Assembly (NCBI GenBank): GCA_017397845.1 | Contig: JAFQHU010000016.1 | Location: 18,566-82,565 of the forward strand | Reading direction: 5' to 3' | DNA: 64,000 bases | Origin: Clostridia bacterium | GTDB lineage: Bacteria; Bacillota; Clostridia; Oscillospirales; Acutalibacteraceae | Shown: piece after piece, positions 7,930 to 15,678 of the stretch | Layout: every line of letters begins with the position of its first letter | How positions within the stretch are numbered: position 1 is the stretch's first letter | Program-made: the position numbers and the translations under genes | Notes under the pieces: generated by a model | What the model was told of the DNA's origin: nothing | Databases searched by the model: none | Seen by the model: the letters and a program-made list of their open reading frames with translations, nothing else

Positions 7930-8003
7930 CCTTTCATTTTGTTTTGCAGATTTATTAACACTCGCACCAATAATACTTCACACTTTATTTATCTCCGCAA
8001 AAT

Positions 8004-8033
8004 AAAAAAGTGCGCCAACCGAAGTTAACGCAC
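8004..8033 (-). terminator. UUCG-capped terminator upstream of the FN3/SH3 gene
   Basis: On the minus strand GTGCGTTAAC-TTCG-GTTGGCGCAC forms a 10-bp stem with two G-T pairs, capped by the very stable C(UUCG)G loop, and is followed by six T. It lies 75 bases before the start of the gene ending at 7309. It would end a short RNA begun near 8216, or act as a conditional attenuator. Confidence 0.85.
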
Positions 8034-8216
8034 CGAAAAACGCAAACCCCGATTGTCGCTACACAAACTAAATTAGAACTAGGGTATTATTCCCATACTC
8101 ATTTTAGTGGAGTTTACGGTTTTACCAACTCACAAAAAAGTATGAGAAAATAAGATATAATTATCCCCTAAAAAGATAAAAATACCGCCAATTCTAATTA
8201 TTCAGTTTGTGTAGCA
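8010..8216 (-). ncRNA. Candidate structured RNA or leader of about 200 nt, unknown family
   Basis: On the minus strand the 5' end GCTACACAAACT pairs over 12 bp with AGTTTGTGTAGC about 150 nt later (outer stem 8205-8216 with 8057-8068). An inner TTAGAA/TTCTAA stem follows, then GGTATT/AATACC, CATACT/AGTATG and an apical GTGAGTT/AACTC-AC stem with a GGU-AAA-ACC tip. The whole folds as a long interrupted rod. A promoter at 8222-8251 places the start at the outer stem, and a UUCG terminator ends it. It could be a free small RNA, a regulatory leader of the downstream surface-protein gene, or a MITE-like inverted-repeat element. It matches no riboswitch I recognise. Confidence 0.5.
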
Positions 8217-8221
8217 TAATT

Positions 8222-8251
8222 AGTATATCACAAAAGTTTGCATAATTTCAA
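8222..8251 (-). promoter_or_regulatory. Promoter of the candidate structured RNA
   Basis: On the minus strand TTGAAA (8246-8251) and TATACT (8222-8227) are 18 bases apart with TGTGA before the -10. Initiation would fall right at the first base of the outer stem of the RNA. Confidence 0.65.
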
Positions 8252-8336
8252 TACTATAATAAAAAATCCCACTTGACAACTTTGCAGTTTAAACAGAAAG
8301 TGTCATAGTGGGTTATATACTTTGAATGTAAGATAT

Positions 8337-8380
8337 AAAAAAATTGAGTATTCACAGGTCAAATCCCTTATGAATATCAA
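8337..8380 (-). terminator. Terminator after the degenerate tRNA-Pro 3'-end copy
   Basis: TTGATATTCAT (8370-8380) pairs with a GTGAATACTCAA-type strand (8344-8354) and is followed on the minus strand by seven T. It is related to the hairpin at 6276-6317. Confidence 0.8.
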
Positions 8381-8382
8381 TA

Positions 8383-8600
8383 TGGTCCGAGTGACAGGAC
8401 TCACACTGCGGCTACCTCTTGCGGTTCCCAAAATCGCTTTTCGGCTTGGAGCGCCGAGCGATTTTGACCGCTGCGCCTCAATCGCACTCCCTTCATCCGC
8501 CACCGGCGGCGGTCGTGCTCTGAGCCTGACCCCCTGGGGGTCAATCGGCCGTATAAAACAAAAAAGAACCGCTCTTTCAAGCAGTTCTTCTTCAACTGGT
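8383..8600 (-). repeat. 219-bp direct repeat, proximal copy, directly after tRNA-Pro
   Basis: This is the partner of 6322-6540. Its upstream end (8597-8600) is the CCA end of the intact tRNA-Pro. Its downstream end (8383-8412) is a second, decayed tRNA-Pro 3' end in which the T loop GGTTCAA has become GTGTGAG with one base lost. About nine differences separate the two copies, roughly half of them in this tRNA-like tail. Confidence 0.85.
8560..8588 (-). terminator. tRNA-Pro terminator
   Basis: A 9-bp stem (8565-8573 with 8580-8588) followed by six T on the minus strand lies 9 bases after the tRNA CCA end. Confidence 0.9.
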
Positions 8601-8673
8601 CCGAGTGACAGGACTTGAACCTGCGGCCTCTTGACCCCCAGTCAAGCGCGCTACCAAGCTGCGCCACACCCGG
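8597..8673 (-). tRNA. tRNA-Pro (anticodon GGG)
   Basis: A complete cloverleaf is visible on the minus strand. The acceptor stem is CCGGGTG/CACTCGG with one G-T pair. The anticodon stem is CTTGA/TCAAG around loop CTGGGGG (anticodon GGG, reading CCC and CCU). The T arm contains GGTTCAAGTCC, and CCA is encoded. It has a consensus promoter and an intrinsic terminator. Its 3' end is duplicated twice downstream, as expected for a tRNA used as an integration site. Confidence 0.96.
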
Positions 8674-8703
8674 ATACTGCTGTGTTTCCCACACAGCCTC
8701 ATT

Positions 8704-8732
8704 ATTATATCTGTTACTTATCTAAATGTCAA
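8704..8732 (-). promoter_or_regulatory. tRNA-Pro promoter
   Basis: On the minus strand a perfect TTGACA (8727-8732) and perfect TATAAT (8704-8709) are 17 bases apart. A small GCTGTGT/ACACAGC hairpin lies between it and the mature tRNA 5' end. Confidence 0.93.
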
Positions 8733-8760
8733 TAGTTTTTTAAAAATATTTTCGTAAAAA

Positions 8761-9882
8761 TCAAACTTTTTTTACGTTTTTTCTTTTGACAATATAATCG
8801 TCTCCGAGAACAAACAGTATTGCCATTACAACCATCAGAACCGAAAGAAAAACCGAACCCGAAGTGTCCCCTTTTTCAGGCCTTACCCCAACAGCAAAGG
8901 TTTCTTTTGCCACAGGAAACAATCTGAATAAAAGTCCGCATATTACAGCAGAGATGCCGGAATTAACAATTCTGCTTACCAGAAAATATTTATATTTCAG
9001 TCCCGCTCTCCGGATTAAAGACATGAGCTGAAAATGACCGCAAAAGCCGCTGAAGCCTATAACTGCGGCAACGATAGGTACAGGATAATCCTTTGCCGCT
9101 CTTATGCTGCCGTTGGTTATTTCCGACACACAAAGGATGAGGCTTTTGATTCCTTCGGAAATATTCATATTTTGTGTCAGTTCGGTAATACATGTAAAGG
9201 CTACGACCCACCCACAGATTGCCAGCATCGCTTTTGAGCTTTCAGCTACAGCTTTTTCTAAGGGTATACCTTTTTCATGCACCGGGGCTTCGCACAGCTT
9301 TACTTCTGCAGTAAATTCGTTTTCCGAAGAAAAAAAGCGGGTAATTATTCCTATAATAATAGAAGACAGAATCAGACTGATATAAATAAGCAGCCCCGCC
9401 TTTACCGAACCTAACACAGTATATCCGACAGCAGAAATAACAAAAGCCGGACCCGGATTTACGCAAAAGCAAATCATTCTCTCACACTGTTCCCGTGTAA
9501 TTAATCCCCTGTCATAAAGCCTGACTGACATTGTGGCACCTATGGGCAGACCGCCGATAAAGGAAAATAAAATCACCGAAAGACATTTGCCGGGCAAACG
9601 GAACAGGAATCCGCTTATTTTATCCGTGAAGGGTATATCAAATTCAGCCAAGCCCGATAAGGCATATATATTGGTAAGAATCATAAAGGGATAAAGCGAG
9701 GGTATGAGACTGTTCAGACAAATATCTATACCCCTTTTTACTCCGTCGGCAGAATATACCGGAAATTTCAGCAGCATAAACGCGAAAACAAAAATAACAA
9801 AGCTGCTGACTGTATATCTGAAAATAAAGCTGTAAATTTTGCTCATTTTAACCGTAACCGGTACTTTATTTGAAATTTTCAT
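8761..9882 (-). CDS. ylbJ: Sporulation integral membrane protein YlbJ
   Basis: YlbJ is a polytopic membrane protein of the mother-cell (SigE) programme and is needed for spore cortex formation in Bacillus. The 373-residue product has about eight membrane segments. It carries the family signatures 'SLIPSLYPFMIL' near residue 60, 'GGLPIGATMSVRLYDRG' near 110 and 'FCVNPGPAFVISAVG' near 145. These belong to the nucleoside-transporter Gate superfamily. The start ATG at 9882 follows GAGGTG. It is divergent from the sporulation genes yqfC-yqfD. Where Bacillus has an NNPGP motif, this copy reads CVNPGP. Confidence 0.88.
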   Translation of the reverse strand: MKISNKVPVTVKMSKIYSFIFRYTVSSFVIFVFAFMLLKFPVYSADGVKRGIDICLNSLIPSLYPFMILTNIYALSGLAEFDIPFTDKISGFLFRLPGKCLSVILFSFIGGLPIGATMSVRLYDRGLITREQCERMICFCVNPGPAFVISAVGYTVLGSVKAGLLIYISLILSSIIIGIITRFFSSENEFTAEVKLCEAPVHEKGIPLEKAVAESSKAMLAICGWVVAFTCITELTQNMNISEGIKSLILCVSEITNGSIRAAKDYPVPIVAAVIGFSGFCGHFQLMSLIRRAGLKYKYFLVSRIVNSGISAVICGLLFRLFPVAKETFAVGVRPEKGDTSGSVFLSVLMVVMAILFVLGDDYIVKRKNVKKV

Positions 9883-9978
9883 ACTAACACCTCATTACAT
9901 ATCTATTCAATAATTATTTTTTTATTATATTCAGCCACATGTTCATCATAAATATTAATCAGACTATATTGAAACGGT

Positions 9979-10257
9979 GTGATTCTAATGCTGAAAAAGG
10001 TGAAGCATCAGTTAGAGGTTATTTCTCCGTTAGAAACCTCGGAGCTGCTGTACCCTCATATTGATCTGTGTTCAAACAAGGAGGTTTATATTGACGGATG
10101 TATGGGAATAATTGAATATAATTCCTCTTTGGTCAGGATAAATTGTAAGGGAATGATCGTTAAAATTTCTGGAGATGAGCTCAGTATAAAATCTGATTCC
10201 GCTGAACAGATAAGCATAAGCGGTAATATTATTTCTCTTGATTTCACGGGAGCTTAA
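9979..10257 (+). CDS. yqfC: Sporulation protein YqfC
   Basis: YqfC is a small SigE-controlled sporulation protein of unknown biochemical role. The product has about 90 residues and the family's beta-rich pattern: 'VYIDGCMGIIEYNSSLVRINCKGMI', then 'ISGDELSIKSDSAEQISISGNI'. The start is either GTG 9979 or ATG 9988; neither has a strong ribosome site, and 9988 fits family length better. yqfD follows 4 bases after the stop, the usual yqfC-yqfD-phoH-ybeY order of Firmicutes, which supports the call. Confidence 0.88.
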   Translation: MILMLKKVKHQLEVISPLETSELLYPHIDLCSNKEVYIDGCMGIIEYNSSLVRINCKGMIVKISGDELSIKSDSAEQISISGNIISLDFTGA

Positions 10258-10261
10258 GTTT

Positions 10262-11437
10262 ATGAAATATGCTGTACTACTGTTAAGATACCTTAGAGGA
10301 TATGTCCGTGTGCACGCTGTCGGAGGATTTCCCGAAAGGTTTATCAATCTGTGCCACGCCGCAGGAATAGTTCTTTGGGATGTATGTCTCAAAGATAAGG
10401 TGCTTACCTTTTGCGTGAGCAGAAAGCATTTTTTAAAGCTGCGCCATATAGCAGCAAAATCAGGGGTCAGAATAAAAATAAAGAATAAAAACGGAATTAT
10501 TTATAAATACAGAAAGCATCACAAACGAACAGGTTTTCTGACGGGAGTGCTCCTTTTTCTGATTATTCAGGCTTTTTTGAGTATGTTTGTATGGTGCATC
10601 GACGTAAAAGGCAACAATGATATAAATAAAAACGACATCCTTTTAAGGGCAGAGTACTACGGATTAAAGGCCGGAACCTTTAAAAAGAGTTTCGACGAAA
10701 TCGGTGCATCAAGAAAAATTGCTACAGATTATAACGGAAAAGTAACATGGCTTTCAATAAACATAAAAGGAAGCCTTGCGGTAATCGAGCTGAGAGAGGA
10801 CGACAAAATTTTAAACGGAACCGAAGACAAGCCTCCGTGTAATATCGTAGCTGATTTCGACGGAGTAATACTTTCTTCGGAAACCTACTGCGGTGACTGT
10901 ACGGTAAAAAAAGGTACCGGCGTAAAAAAAGGAGACCTGCTTATAAGCGGTGCAATAATTAACGAAGACATGTCCACAACCTTTTATCCCGCCAAAGGAA
11001 AATTTACTGCTTTACACGAAAAAGAAATCAATATTTCCGAAAGCACAGGAAGCGGTGCAAATCAACTGATTATCGTCGGCAAAAAATATGAAATAGGTTT
11101 TTTCGGTATAAAAATCCCCTTTAATACACACGGAAAAGCAGAAAATGCATCGTCTTTTTCCGAAAGAAAATCTTTGGTCATAAACGGATATACACTGCCC
11201 TTTTACATCGAAAAAACAGTTATATGCCAAACAGAAAGAACCGAAAACGTAAACAGCACCGTAAAAGCATTGGAAAAAATGCAGCACAGCATTTACAAAC
11301 AAAACGCAAACTCTACCGTTATCAATAAAAACGAAACTGTATCGGCATCCGAGAACAGCATCAGATACAGCGGGAAGTATACTCTAATAGATTTTTTGGG
11401 TGAAGAAAAGCTTATTTTGTCCGAAAGCTCAAAATAA
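10262..11437 (+). CDS. yqfD: Sporulation protein YqfD
   Basis: YqfD is a membrane-anchored sporulation protein with a large exported domain. The 391-residue product has a cytoplasmic N-terminal region, one membrane segment at about residues 90-112 ('GFLTGVLLFLIIQAFLSMF') and an external beta-rich domain. That domain contains 'VTWLSINIKGSLAVIELRE' and 'GVKKGDLLISGAI', the hallmarks of the family. The start is the ATG at 10262, 4 bases after yqfC. The reading frame is open further upstream inside yqfC, but no site supports an earlier start. Confidence 0.92.
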   Translation: MKYAVLLLRYLRGYVRVHAVGGFPERFINLCHAAGIVLWDVCLKDKVLTFCVSRKHFLKLRHIAAKSGVRIKIKNKNGIIYKYRKHHKRTGFLTGVLLFLIIQAFLSMFVWCIDVKGNNDINKNDILLRAEYYGLKAGTFKKSFDEIGASRKIATDYNGKVTWLSINIKGSLAVIELREDDKILNGTEDKPPCNIVADFDGVILSSETYCGDCTVKKGTGVKKGDLLISGAIINEDMSTTFYPAKGKFTALHEKEINISESTGSGANQLIIVGKKYEIGFFGIKIPFNTHGKAENASSFSERKSLVINGYTLPFYIEKTVICQTERTENVNSTVKALEKMQHSIYKQNANSTVINKNETVSASENSIRYSGKYTLIDFLGEEKLILSESSK

Positions 11438-11534
11438 TTACACAAAAATTTCCGCAAAACTATTCACTTTTTTGAAAATATGTGATAAAATTTTCAAAGG
11501 TATACAGATTTTGATATTAATTGAGGTGCAAAAC

Positions 11535-12497
11535 TTGTTTGAGCAAACATTCAGCATAGAACGAATGGAACATGCGGTTACTCTTTTCGGTTCCTTCGAT
11601 GAAAACATAAAAATTATCGAAAAGGAGTTCTCTGTCGCTATTCTTTGCCGCGGAAGTGACATAAAAATACAGGGCGACGAAGAAAGGGTTGACAAAGCAA
11701 AAAGAGTTATAAATAACCTTCTTTACCTTATTAATAAGGGCGAAGCGATAAATGAACAAAATATCCGTTACGTTATTTCGATGGTAAAGGAAGGAAACGA
11801 CGATAAGCTGACCGCACTCAGTTCCGACTGTATATGCATAAGCGCAAAAGGTAAGCCAATAAAACCGAAAACTTTGGGGCAGAAAAAATATGTGGATGCC
11901 ATCAAAAACAATACAATAGTTATCGGTGTGGGTCCCGCCGGCACAGGAAAGACATATCTTGCCGTGGCTTTGGCAGTAAGTGCCTTCAGAGCAAAAGAAG
12001 TCAACAGAATAATCCTCACCCGCCCCGCTGTCGAGGCCGGTGAAAAATTAGGATTTTTGCCCGGTGACCTTCAGTCAAAGGTAGATCCTTATTTAAGACC
12101 TCTTTACGACGCTCTTTTCGACATGCTCGGCCCCGAAAACTTTCAAAAATATCAGGAAAGAGGAAATATCGAGGTTGCTCCATTGGCTTATATGCGCGGC
12201 AGAACCCTCGATGACAGCTTCATAATCTTAGACGAAGCACAGAACACAACCCCGGAACAGATGAAAATGTTTCTTACCCGTTTAGGCTTCGGCTCAAAAA
12301 TCGTAGTTACAGGTGACATTACACAAATTGACCTTCCCGACGGAAAGAGATCAGGTCTTGTTGATGTGATAAAAATTCTGAAAAATGTGGATGATATTGA
12401 GACTGTCCGCTTTTCGGAAAAGGATGTTGTAAGACACAAATTGGTTCAGGATATTATCAAAGCTTACACAAAATATGAGGAGAGTAGAAAGAAATGA
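11535..12497 (+). CDS. phoH: PhoH-like ATPase
   Basis: This P-loop protein of the PhoH/YbeZ family is probably an RNA-linked ATPase that partners YbeY. The 320-residue product has a KH-like N-terminal part (about 1-80), Walker A GPAGTGKT at 133-140 and Walker B 'IILDEAQN' with D233 and E234. I place the start at TTG 11535, which follows GAGGTG by 7 bases and yields the family start 'FEQTFSIERMEHAV'. The longer frame from 11400 overlaps yqfD and adds unrelated residues. It overlaps ybeY by 4 bases (ATGA). Confidence 0.92.
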   Translation: MFEQTFSIERMEHAVTLFGSFDENIKIIEKEFSVAILCRGSDIKIQGDEERVDKAKRVINNLLYLINKGEAINEQNIRYVISMVKEGNDDKLTALSSDCICISAKGKPIKPKTLGQKKYVDAIKNNTIVIGVGPAGTGKTYLAVALAVSAFRAKEVNRIILTRPAVEAGEKLGFLPGDLQSKVDPYLRPLYDALFDMLGPENFQKYQERGNIEVAPLAYMRGRTLDDSFIILDEAQNTTPEQMKMFLTRLGFGSKIVVTGDITQIDLPDGKRSGLVDVIKILKNVDDIETVRFSEKDVVRHKLVQDIIKAYTKYEESRKK

Positions 12498-13000
12498 AAG
12501 ACAAAATCAAAGTAATCATTACCAACGGCCAAAATACCGTACGCATCCCCACAGGCGTCCGTATGCTTATCCGCCGCTGCTGTAATGCCGTTTTGGTCGG
12601 TGAAAACTTCAAAGGCTCAGCAGAAATAAGCGTTACAATCGTGGACGATGCTTCGATTCACGAGCTTAATCTCAAACACAGAGGAATCGACAGACCCACT
12701 GATGTTCTTTCTTTTCCTTTGGGTGTTGACGGCGTTTACGACATAAATAACGATACGGGAGCGAGAATGCTCGGCGATATCGTCATTTCCATCGAACACG
12801 CATACAAGCAGGCAGAGCTGTACGGTCACAGTTTGGACAGAGAAATAGCCTTCCTTACCGTTCATTCCATGCTTCATCTTTTAGGCTATGACCATGAGCC
12901 CGGCGGTCTTGAGCTTGTACGTATGAGAGAAAAGGAAGAGGCTGTCCTCACCCAGTTGGGATTGGTAAGAAGCGGCAGCTATTACACCACGGAAAACTGA
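12494..13000 (+). CDS. ybeY: Endoribonuclease / rRNA maturation factor YbeY
   Basis: YbeY is a metal-dependent RNase used in 16S rRNA 3' maturation and ribosome quality control. The 168-residue product contains the HxxxHxxxxxH zinc motif (H124, H128, H134 in 'HSMLHLLGYDH') and the conserved 'RPTDVLSFPL' strand near 72. It overlaps phoH by 4 bases, and dgkA follows after 4 bases, the classic Firmicute order. An RNA-processing partnership between PhoH and YbeY is suggested by this conserved pairing. Confidence 0.96.
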   Translation: MKDKIKVIITNGQNTVRIPTGVRMLIRRCCNAVLVGENFKGSAEISVTIVDDASIHELNLKHRGIDRPTDVLSFPLGVDGVYDINNDTGARMLGDIVISIEHAYKQAELYGHSLDREIAFLTVHSMLHLLGYDHEPGGLELVRMREKEEAVLTQLGLVRSGSYYTTEN

Positions 13001-13004
13001 CATT

Positions 13005-13490
13005 ATGGAATTCGGAAAATTTTTAAAAAGCTTTACCTATGCTTTCAGCGGAGTGAAGCATTGTTTAAAGACAGAAAGAAATCTAAGATTTCATCTTACT
13101 TTTCTGACTTATATGTTCACTATACTCCTTTCGACGGATTGGTTTGTTCTTTCACGGTCGGATTATGCTGTTTTAATTACAGCCTCGGCTCTCGTGGTTA
13201 CTGCCGAAGTGATAAACACAGCGGTAGAAAATTCAGTTAATTTAGCCTCAGAGGAAAAATCGGAATACGGCCGTATAGCAAAGGATGCCGCCGCAGGTGC
13301 AGTTCTTGTTGCCGCCGTTTTTGCGATAATTACCGGCTTTGTCATAATGTTTCAAATCGATGCCTTTAAGGCCATGTTTGCCTACTTTACAGCCAATCCG
13401 CTCATGTTTTTACTTCTCCTTTTAAGCCTTATACCGGCTGTAATATTTATTTTTCAGGGTAATCCCTTCAGTAAAGGTAAAAAGAAATGA
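13005..13490 (+). CDS. dgkA: Diacylglycerol/undecaprenol kinase family protein
   Basis: This small membrane kinase is of the DgkA family; Firmicute members phosphorylate undecaprenol for cell-wall carrier recycling. The catalytic signature 'EVINTAVENSVNLA' is at residues 68-81, with E68 and E75 equivalent to the metal-binding glutamates. 'KDAAAGAVL' follows. The core has three membrane segments. At 161 residues it is longer than the usual 120 to 130 because of an added C-terminal membrane segment (about 128-152). It overlaps tcdA by 4 bases. Confidence 0.9.
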   Translation: MEFGKFLKSFTYAFSGVKHCLKTERNLRFHLTFLTYMFTILLSTDWFVLSRSDYAVLITASALVVTAEVINTAVENSVNLASEEKSEYGRIAKDAAAGAVLVAAVFAIITGFVIMFQIDAFKAMFAYFTANPLMFLLLLLSLIPAVIFIFQGNPFSKGKKK

Positions 13491-14191
13491 ATGAAATTTT
13501 TTCCCGTACAGAAATGTTAATAGGAAAGGATGCTCTTTCCCGACTTAAAGACTGCCGTGTGGCAGTCTTTGGTATTGGCGGAGTCGGAGGCTATGTTGCC
13601 GAAGCATTGGCGAGATCGGGTGTCGGCAATTTGGACCTTTTCGACAACGATACCGTATCCCTTTCAAACATAAACCGTCAGCTTTTTGCGCTCCACTCCA
13701 CGGTAGGAAAGCTAAAAACCGCCGTCGCACACGAAAGGCTCACGGATATAAACCCGGAAATAAAAATAAGAGAGCATAACATTTTTGTTCTGCCCTCAAA
13801 TATTGATGATATTGATTTTTCGGTTTATGATTATGTTATCGACGCCATTGATACGGTTGCGGGTAAAATAGCCATAATCGAAAAAGCAAAAAATGAAAAA
13901 ATACCCGTAATTTCCTCCATGGGAACAGGCAATAAAACCGACCCGACCAAATTCGAAATCACAGATATTTTCAAAACCTCTGTCTGCCCTTTGGCGAGGG
14001 TTATGAGGTACGAAATGAAAAAAAGAGGCATAAAAAAATTAAAGGTGCTTTTCTCTCCCGAAGAGCCCCATAAGCCCTCCCCTTCCGCTGACAATGAAAG
14101 ACCGGTTCCTGCATCTATAGCCTTTGTGCCCTCCGTGGCAGGTCTTATAATTGCAGGAGAGGTTATAAAAAGCTTAACTGAAAAGAAGTGA
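13487..14191 (+). CDS. tcdA: tRNA threonylcarbamoyladenosine dehydratase (ThiF/E1-like)
   Basis: This E1-like adenylating enzyme cyclises the t6A37 side chain of tRNA. The 234-residue product has the nucleotide loop GIGGVG at 29-34, followed by 'LFDNDTVSLSNINRQLFAL'. The 'RMKKRGI' and 'FSPE' region is typical of the YgdL/TcdA branch, and there is no rhodanese domain. Related MoeB and ThiF are possible alternatives, but no molybdopterin or thiamine gene is near and the length fits TcdA. It overlaps dgkA by 4 bases, and hlyIII starts 6 bases later. Confidence 0.85.
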   Translation: MNEIFSRTEMLIGKDALSRLKDCRVAVFGIGGVGGYVAEALARSGVGNLDLFDNDTVSLSNINRQLFALHSTVGKLKTAVAHERLTDINPEIKIREHNIFVLPSNIDDIDFSVYDYVIDAIDTVAGKIAIIEKAKNEKIPVISSMGTGNKTDPTKFEITDIFKTSVCPLARVMRYEMKKRGIKKLKVLFSPEEPHKPSPSADNERPVPASIAFVPSVAGLIIAGEVIKSLTEKK

Positions 14192-14197
14192 TAATTT

Positions 14198-14854
14198 ATG
14201 TCAATTAAAAATGTTACTTTGCCCGATTACACAAAAGGCGAAGAAGCTCTCAACAGCATATCTCACGGTATCGGCGTCATTACAGGTTTGATATCGTTGA
14301 TATATTTCACGCTGAATGTATCTGACAGAAATTCTTTGATAGGAACAGTGATATTTTCTTTAAGCGTAACCGTGCTTTATTTTATTTCCACTGCATACCA
14401 TTCTGTCACAAATGAAAAGCTCAAAAAGATTTTCAGGCTTATCGACCACTCAACGATTTATGTTCTGATTTCCGGCACAATCATAGCAATATGCTTTATT
14501 TGTCTTTTTGATAAAATTCCTGCCGTTACAATAGCTGTTGCTGCAGTGTGTACAATATTAAGTGCGGTGGGAATAATCCTTACCTTTATCGACCATGAAA
14601 AATATAAAAACGTACAGTTGATTTTATATCTTCTCATCGGTTGGGGAGCCGCATTACTTGCATTTCCTTTGTTTAAATATTCAGAAAATCCCATGGTTGT
14701 CATTACCCCGCTTTTTTTGGGCGGGATATCCTACACGGTAGGTACGGTATTTTATAAATTGGGTAAAAAAAGAAGATACTTTCACAGCATCTTCCATATA
14801 TTCGTTCTTGCAGGAACAGCTTTGCATTTAATCGCAATAAATGCTGCACTTTGA
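14198..14854 (+). CDS. Hemolysin III / PAQR family membrane protein
   Basis: This seven-helix membrane protein is of the HlyIII (YqfA, PAQR) family. The family shares a metal site with adiponectin receptors and has no certain role in bacteria. The 218-residue product shows 'EEALNSISHGIGVITGL' at residue 13 onward, 'AYHSVTNEKLKKIFRLIDHSTIYVLI' near 70-95 and 'HSIFHIFVLAGTALH' near 195-209. These provide the conserved histidines. 'Hemolysin' is a historical name and no toxicity should be inferred. Its stop abuts the rnhA stop on the other strand, with no room for a hairpin. Confidence 0.88.
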   Translation: MSIKNVTLPDYTKGEEALNSISHGIGVITGLISLIYFTLNVSDRNSLIGTVIFSLSVTVLYFISTAYHSVTNEKLKKIFRLIDHSTIYVLISGTIIAICFICLFDKIPAVTIAVAAVCTILSAVGIILTFIDHEKYKNVQLILYLLIGWGAALLAFPLFKYSENPMVVITPLFLGGISYTVGTVFYKLGKKRRYFHSIFHIFVLAGTALHLIAINAAL

Positions 14855-15292
14855 TCAGATAAATTTTTGGCTCTCAGCCACCGCCATTTTATCACAGCGT
14901 TCATTTTCGGGATGGCCGTCATGACCCTTAACCCATTCTATGGTAACCTCGTGCTTTGCGATAAGTGTCAAAAGCTCATCCCAAAGTTCGGGATTAAGAG
15001 CAGGTTTTTTATCTTTTTTTCTCCAACCATTCGCCTTCCAACTCTGTGCCCAACCGAGATTTATCCCGTTGGCAACATACTGTGAATCGGTAACCACCGT
15101 AACCTTACATGACTCCTTGAGTGCCTTAAGACCTTCAATAACTGCAGTCAGCTCCATACGGTTATTGGTGGTTTCGGCGGCACCGCCTGACATTTCTTTT
15201 TCTTTGCCCTTATAAACGAGAATGGTACCCCATCCCCCGGCACCCGGATTTCCCGAACAGGCTCCGTCGGTATATATGGTAACTTCTTTCAT
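14855..15292 (-). CDS. rnhA: Ribonuclease HI
   Basis: RNase HI cleaves the RNA strand of RNA-DNA hybrids. The 145-residue product is the normal size and has all four acidic catalytic positions: D9 in 'YTDGACSGNPG', E47 in 'NRMEL', D69 in 'VTDSQYV' and the late Asp in 'NERCD'. The flexible-loop histidine is in 'GHDGH'. The basic handle region 'WKANGWRKKDKKP' is also present. It has its own unit, convergent with hlyIII. Confidence 0.96.
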   Translation of the reverse strand: MKEVTIYTDGACSGNPGAGGWGTILVYKGKEKEMSGGAAETTNNRMELTAVIEGLKALKESCKVTVVTDSQYVANGINLGWAQSWKANGWRKKDKKPALNPELWDELLTLIAKHEVTIEWVKGHDGHPENERCDKMAVAESQKFI

Positions 15293-15369
15293 AAAAAATC
15301 TTCTCCTTATTTTATCTCATAGATTTTATCATAAAAAGCTTTTTAAAGCAAGCAAATAAAAAATATCGG

Positions 15370-15398
15370 TTGAAATAATTTTCGGTTTATGATAAAAT
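15370..15398 (+). promoter_or_regulatory. Promoter of the small Cys-rich protein gene
   Basis: TTGAAA (15370-15375) and TAAAAT (15393-15398) are 17 bases apart with TGA before the -10, about 30 bases upstream of the start codon. Confidence 0.7.
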
Positions 15399-15428
15399 AA
15401 AAACAAGATAAAAAAAGCAGGTGTAACA

Positions 15429-15647
15429 ATGAAACAAAAAATGTTAAGCAAAAAGAAATATTCAGCTCAATGCTCAAATTGCCTCTACGGCAGAAGTCCC
15501 AAAGACAGAAGTGTTGTTCTGTGCAGTAAAAAAGGATTAGTTGAAGGTACCGGCACCTGCAGGCATTATAAATATGACCCGTTAAAGCGTGTACCCAATA
15601 AAATCGTGATAAACAGCGATTTTACAAAAGAAGATTTTGAAATATGA
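15429..15647 (+). CDS. Small four-cysteine protein, unknown function
   Basis: The 72-residue basic protein has C15 and C18 ('CSNCLYG'), then a third Cys in 'VVLCSKKG' and a fourth in 'GTCRHYKYDPLKR'. This spacing suggests a zinc- or iron-sulfur-binding knuckle. I recognise no named family. Similar short CxxC proteins with a 'Y-D-P-L-K-R' end seem to occur in related Clostridia, but that is recall only. It has a good promoter, a ribosome site and its own terminator, so it is very likely a real single-gene unit. Confidence 0.75.
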   Translation: MKQKMLSKKKYSAQCSNCLYGRSPKDRSVVLCSKKGLVEGTGTCRHYKYDPLKRVPNKIVINSDFTKEDFEI

Positions 15648-15678
15648 CAGGAAGCTATGCTTTCTGTTTATTTTTTAT
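15647..15678. terminator. Terminator between the Cys-rich gene and the spore germination gene
   Basis: ACAGGAAG (15647-15654) pairs with CTTTCTGT (15660-15667) and is followed by TTATTTTTTAT on the plus strand. It overlaps the stop codon of the small gene and abuts that of the convergent gene. Confidence 0.75.

Noticed and set aside
8010..8216. Cyclic-di-GMP or other known riboswitch in the leader of the FN3/SH3 gene
   Set aside because: None of the conserved core motifs I know (GEMM I/II, cobalamin, SAM, glycine) is present; it is kept only as an unknown structured RNA.
8322..8618. 98-codon frame (and the matching frame at 6340-6564) through the 219-bp repeats
   Set aside because: The near-identical translations follow from near-identical DNA; the frames run through tRNA sequence and terminators, and lack start signals.
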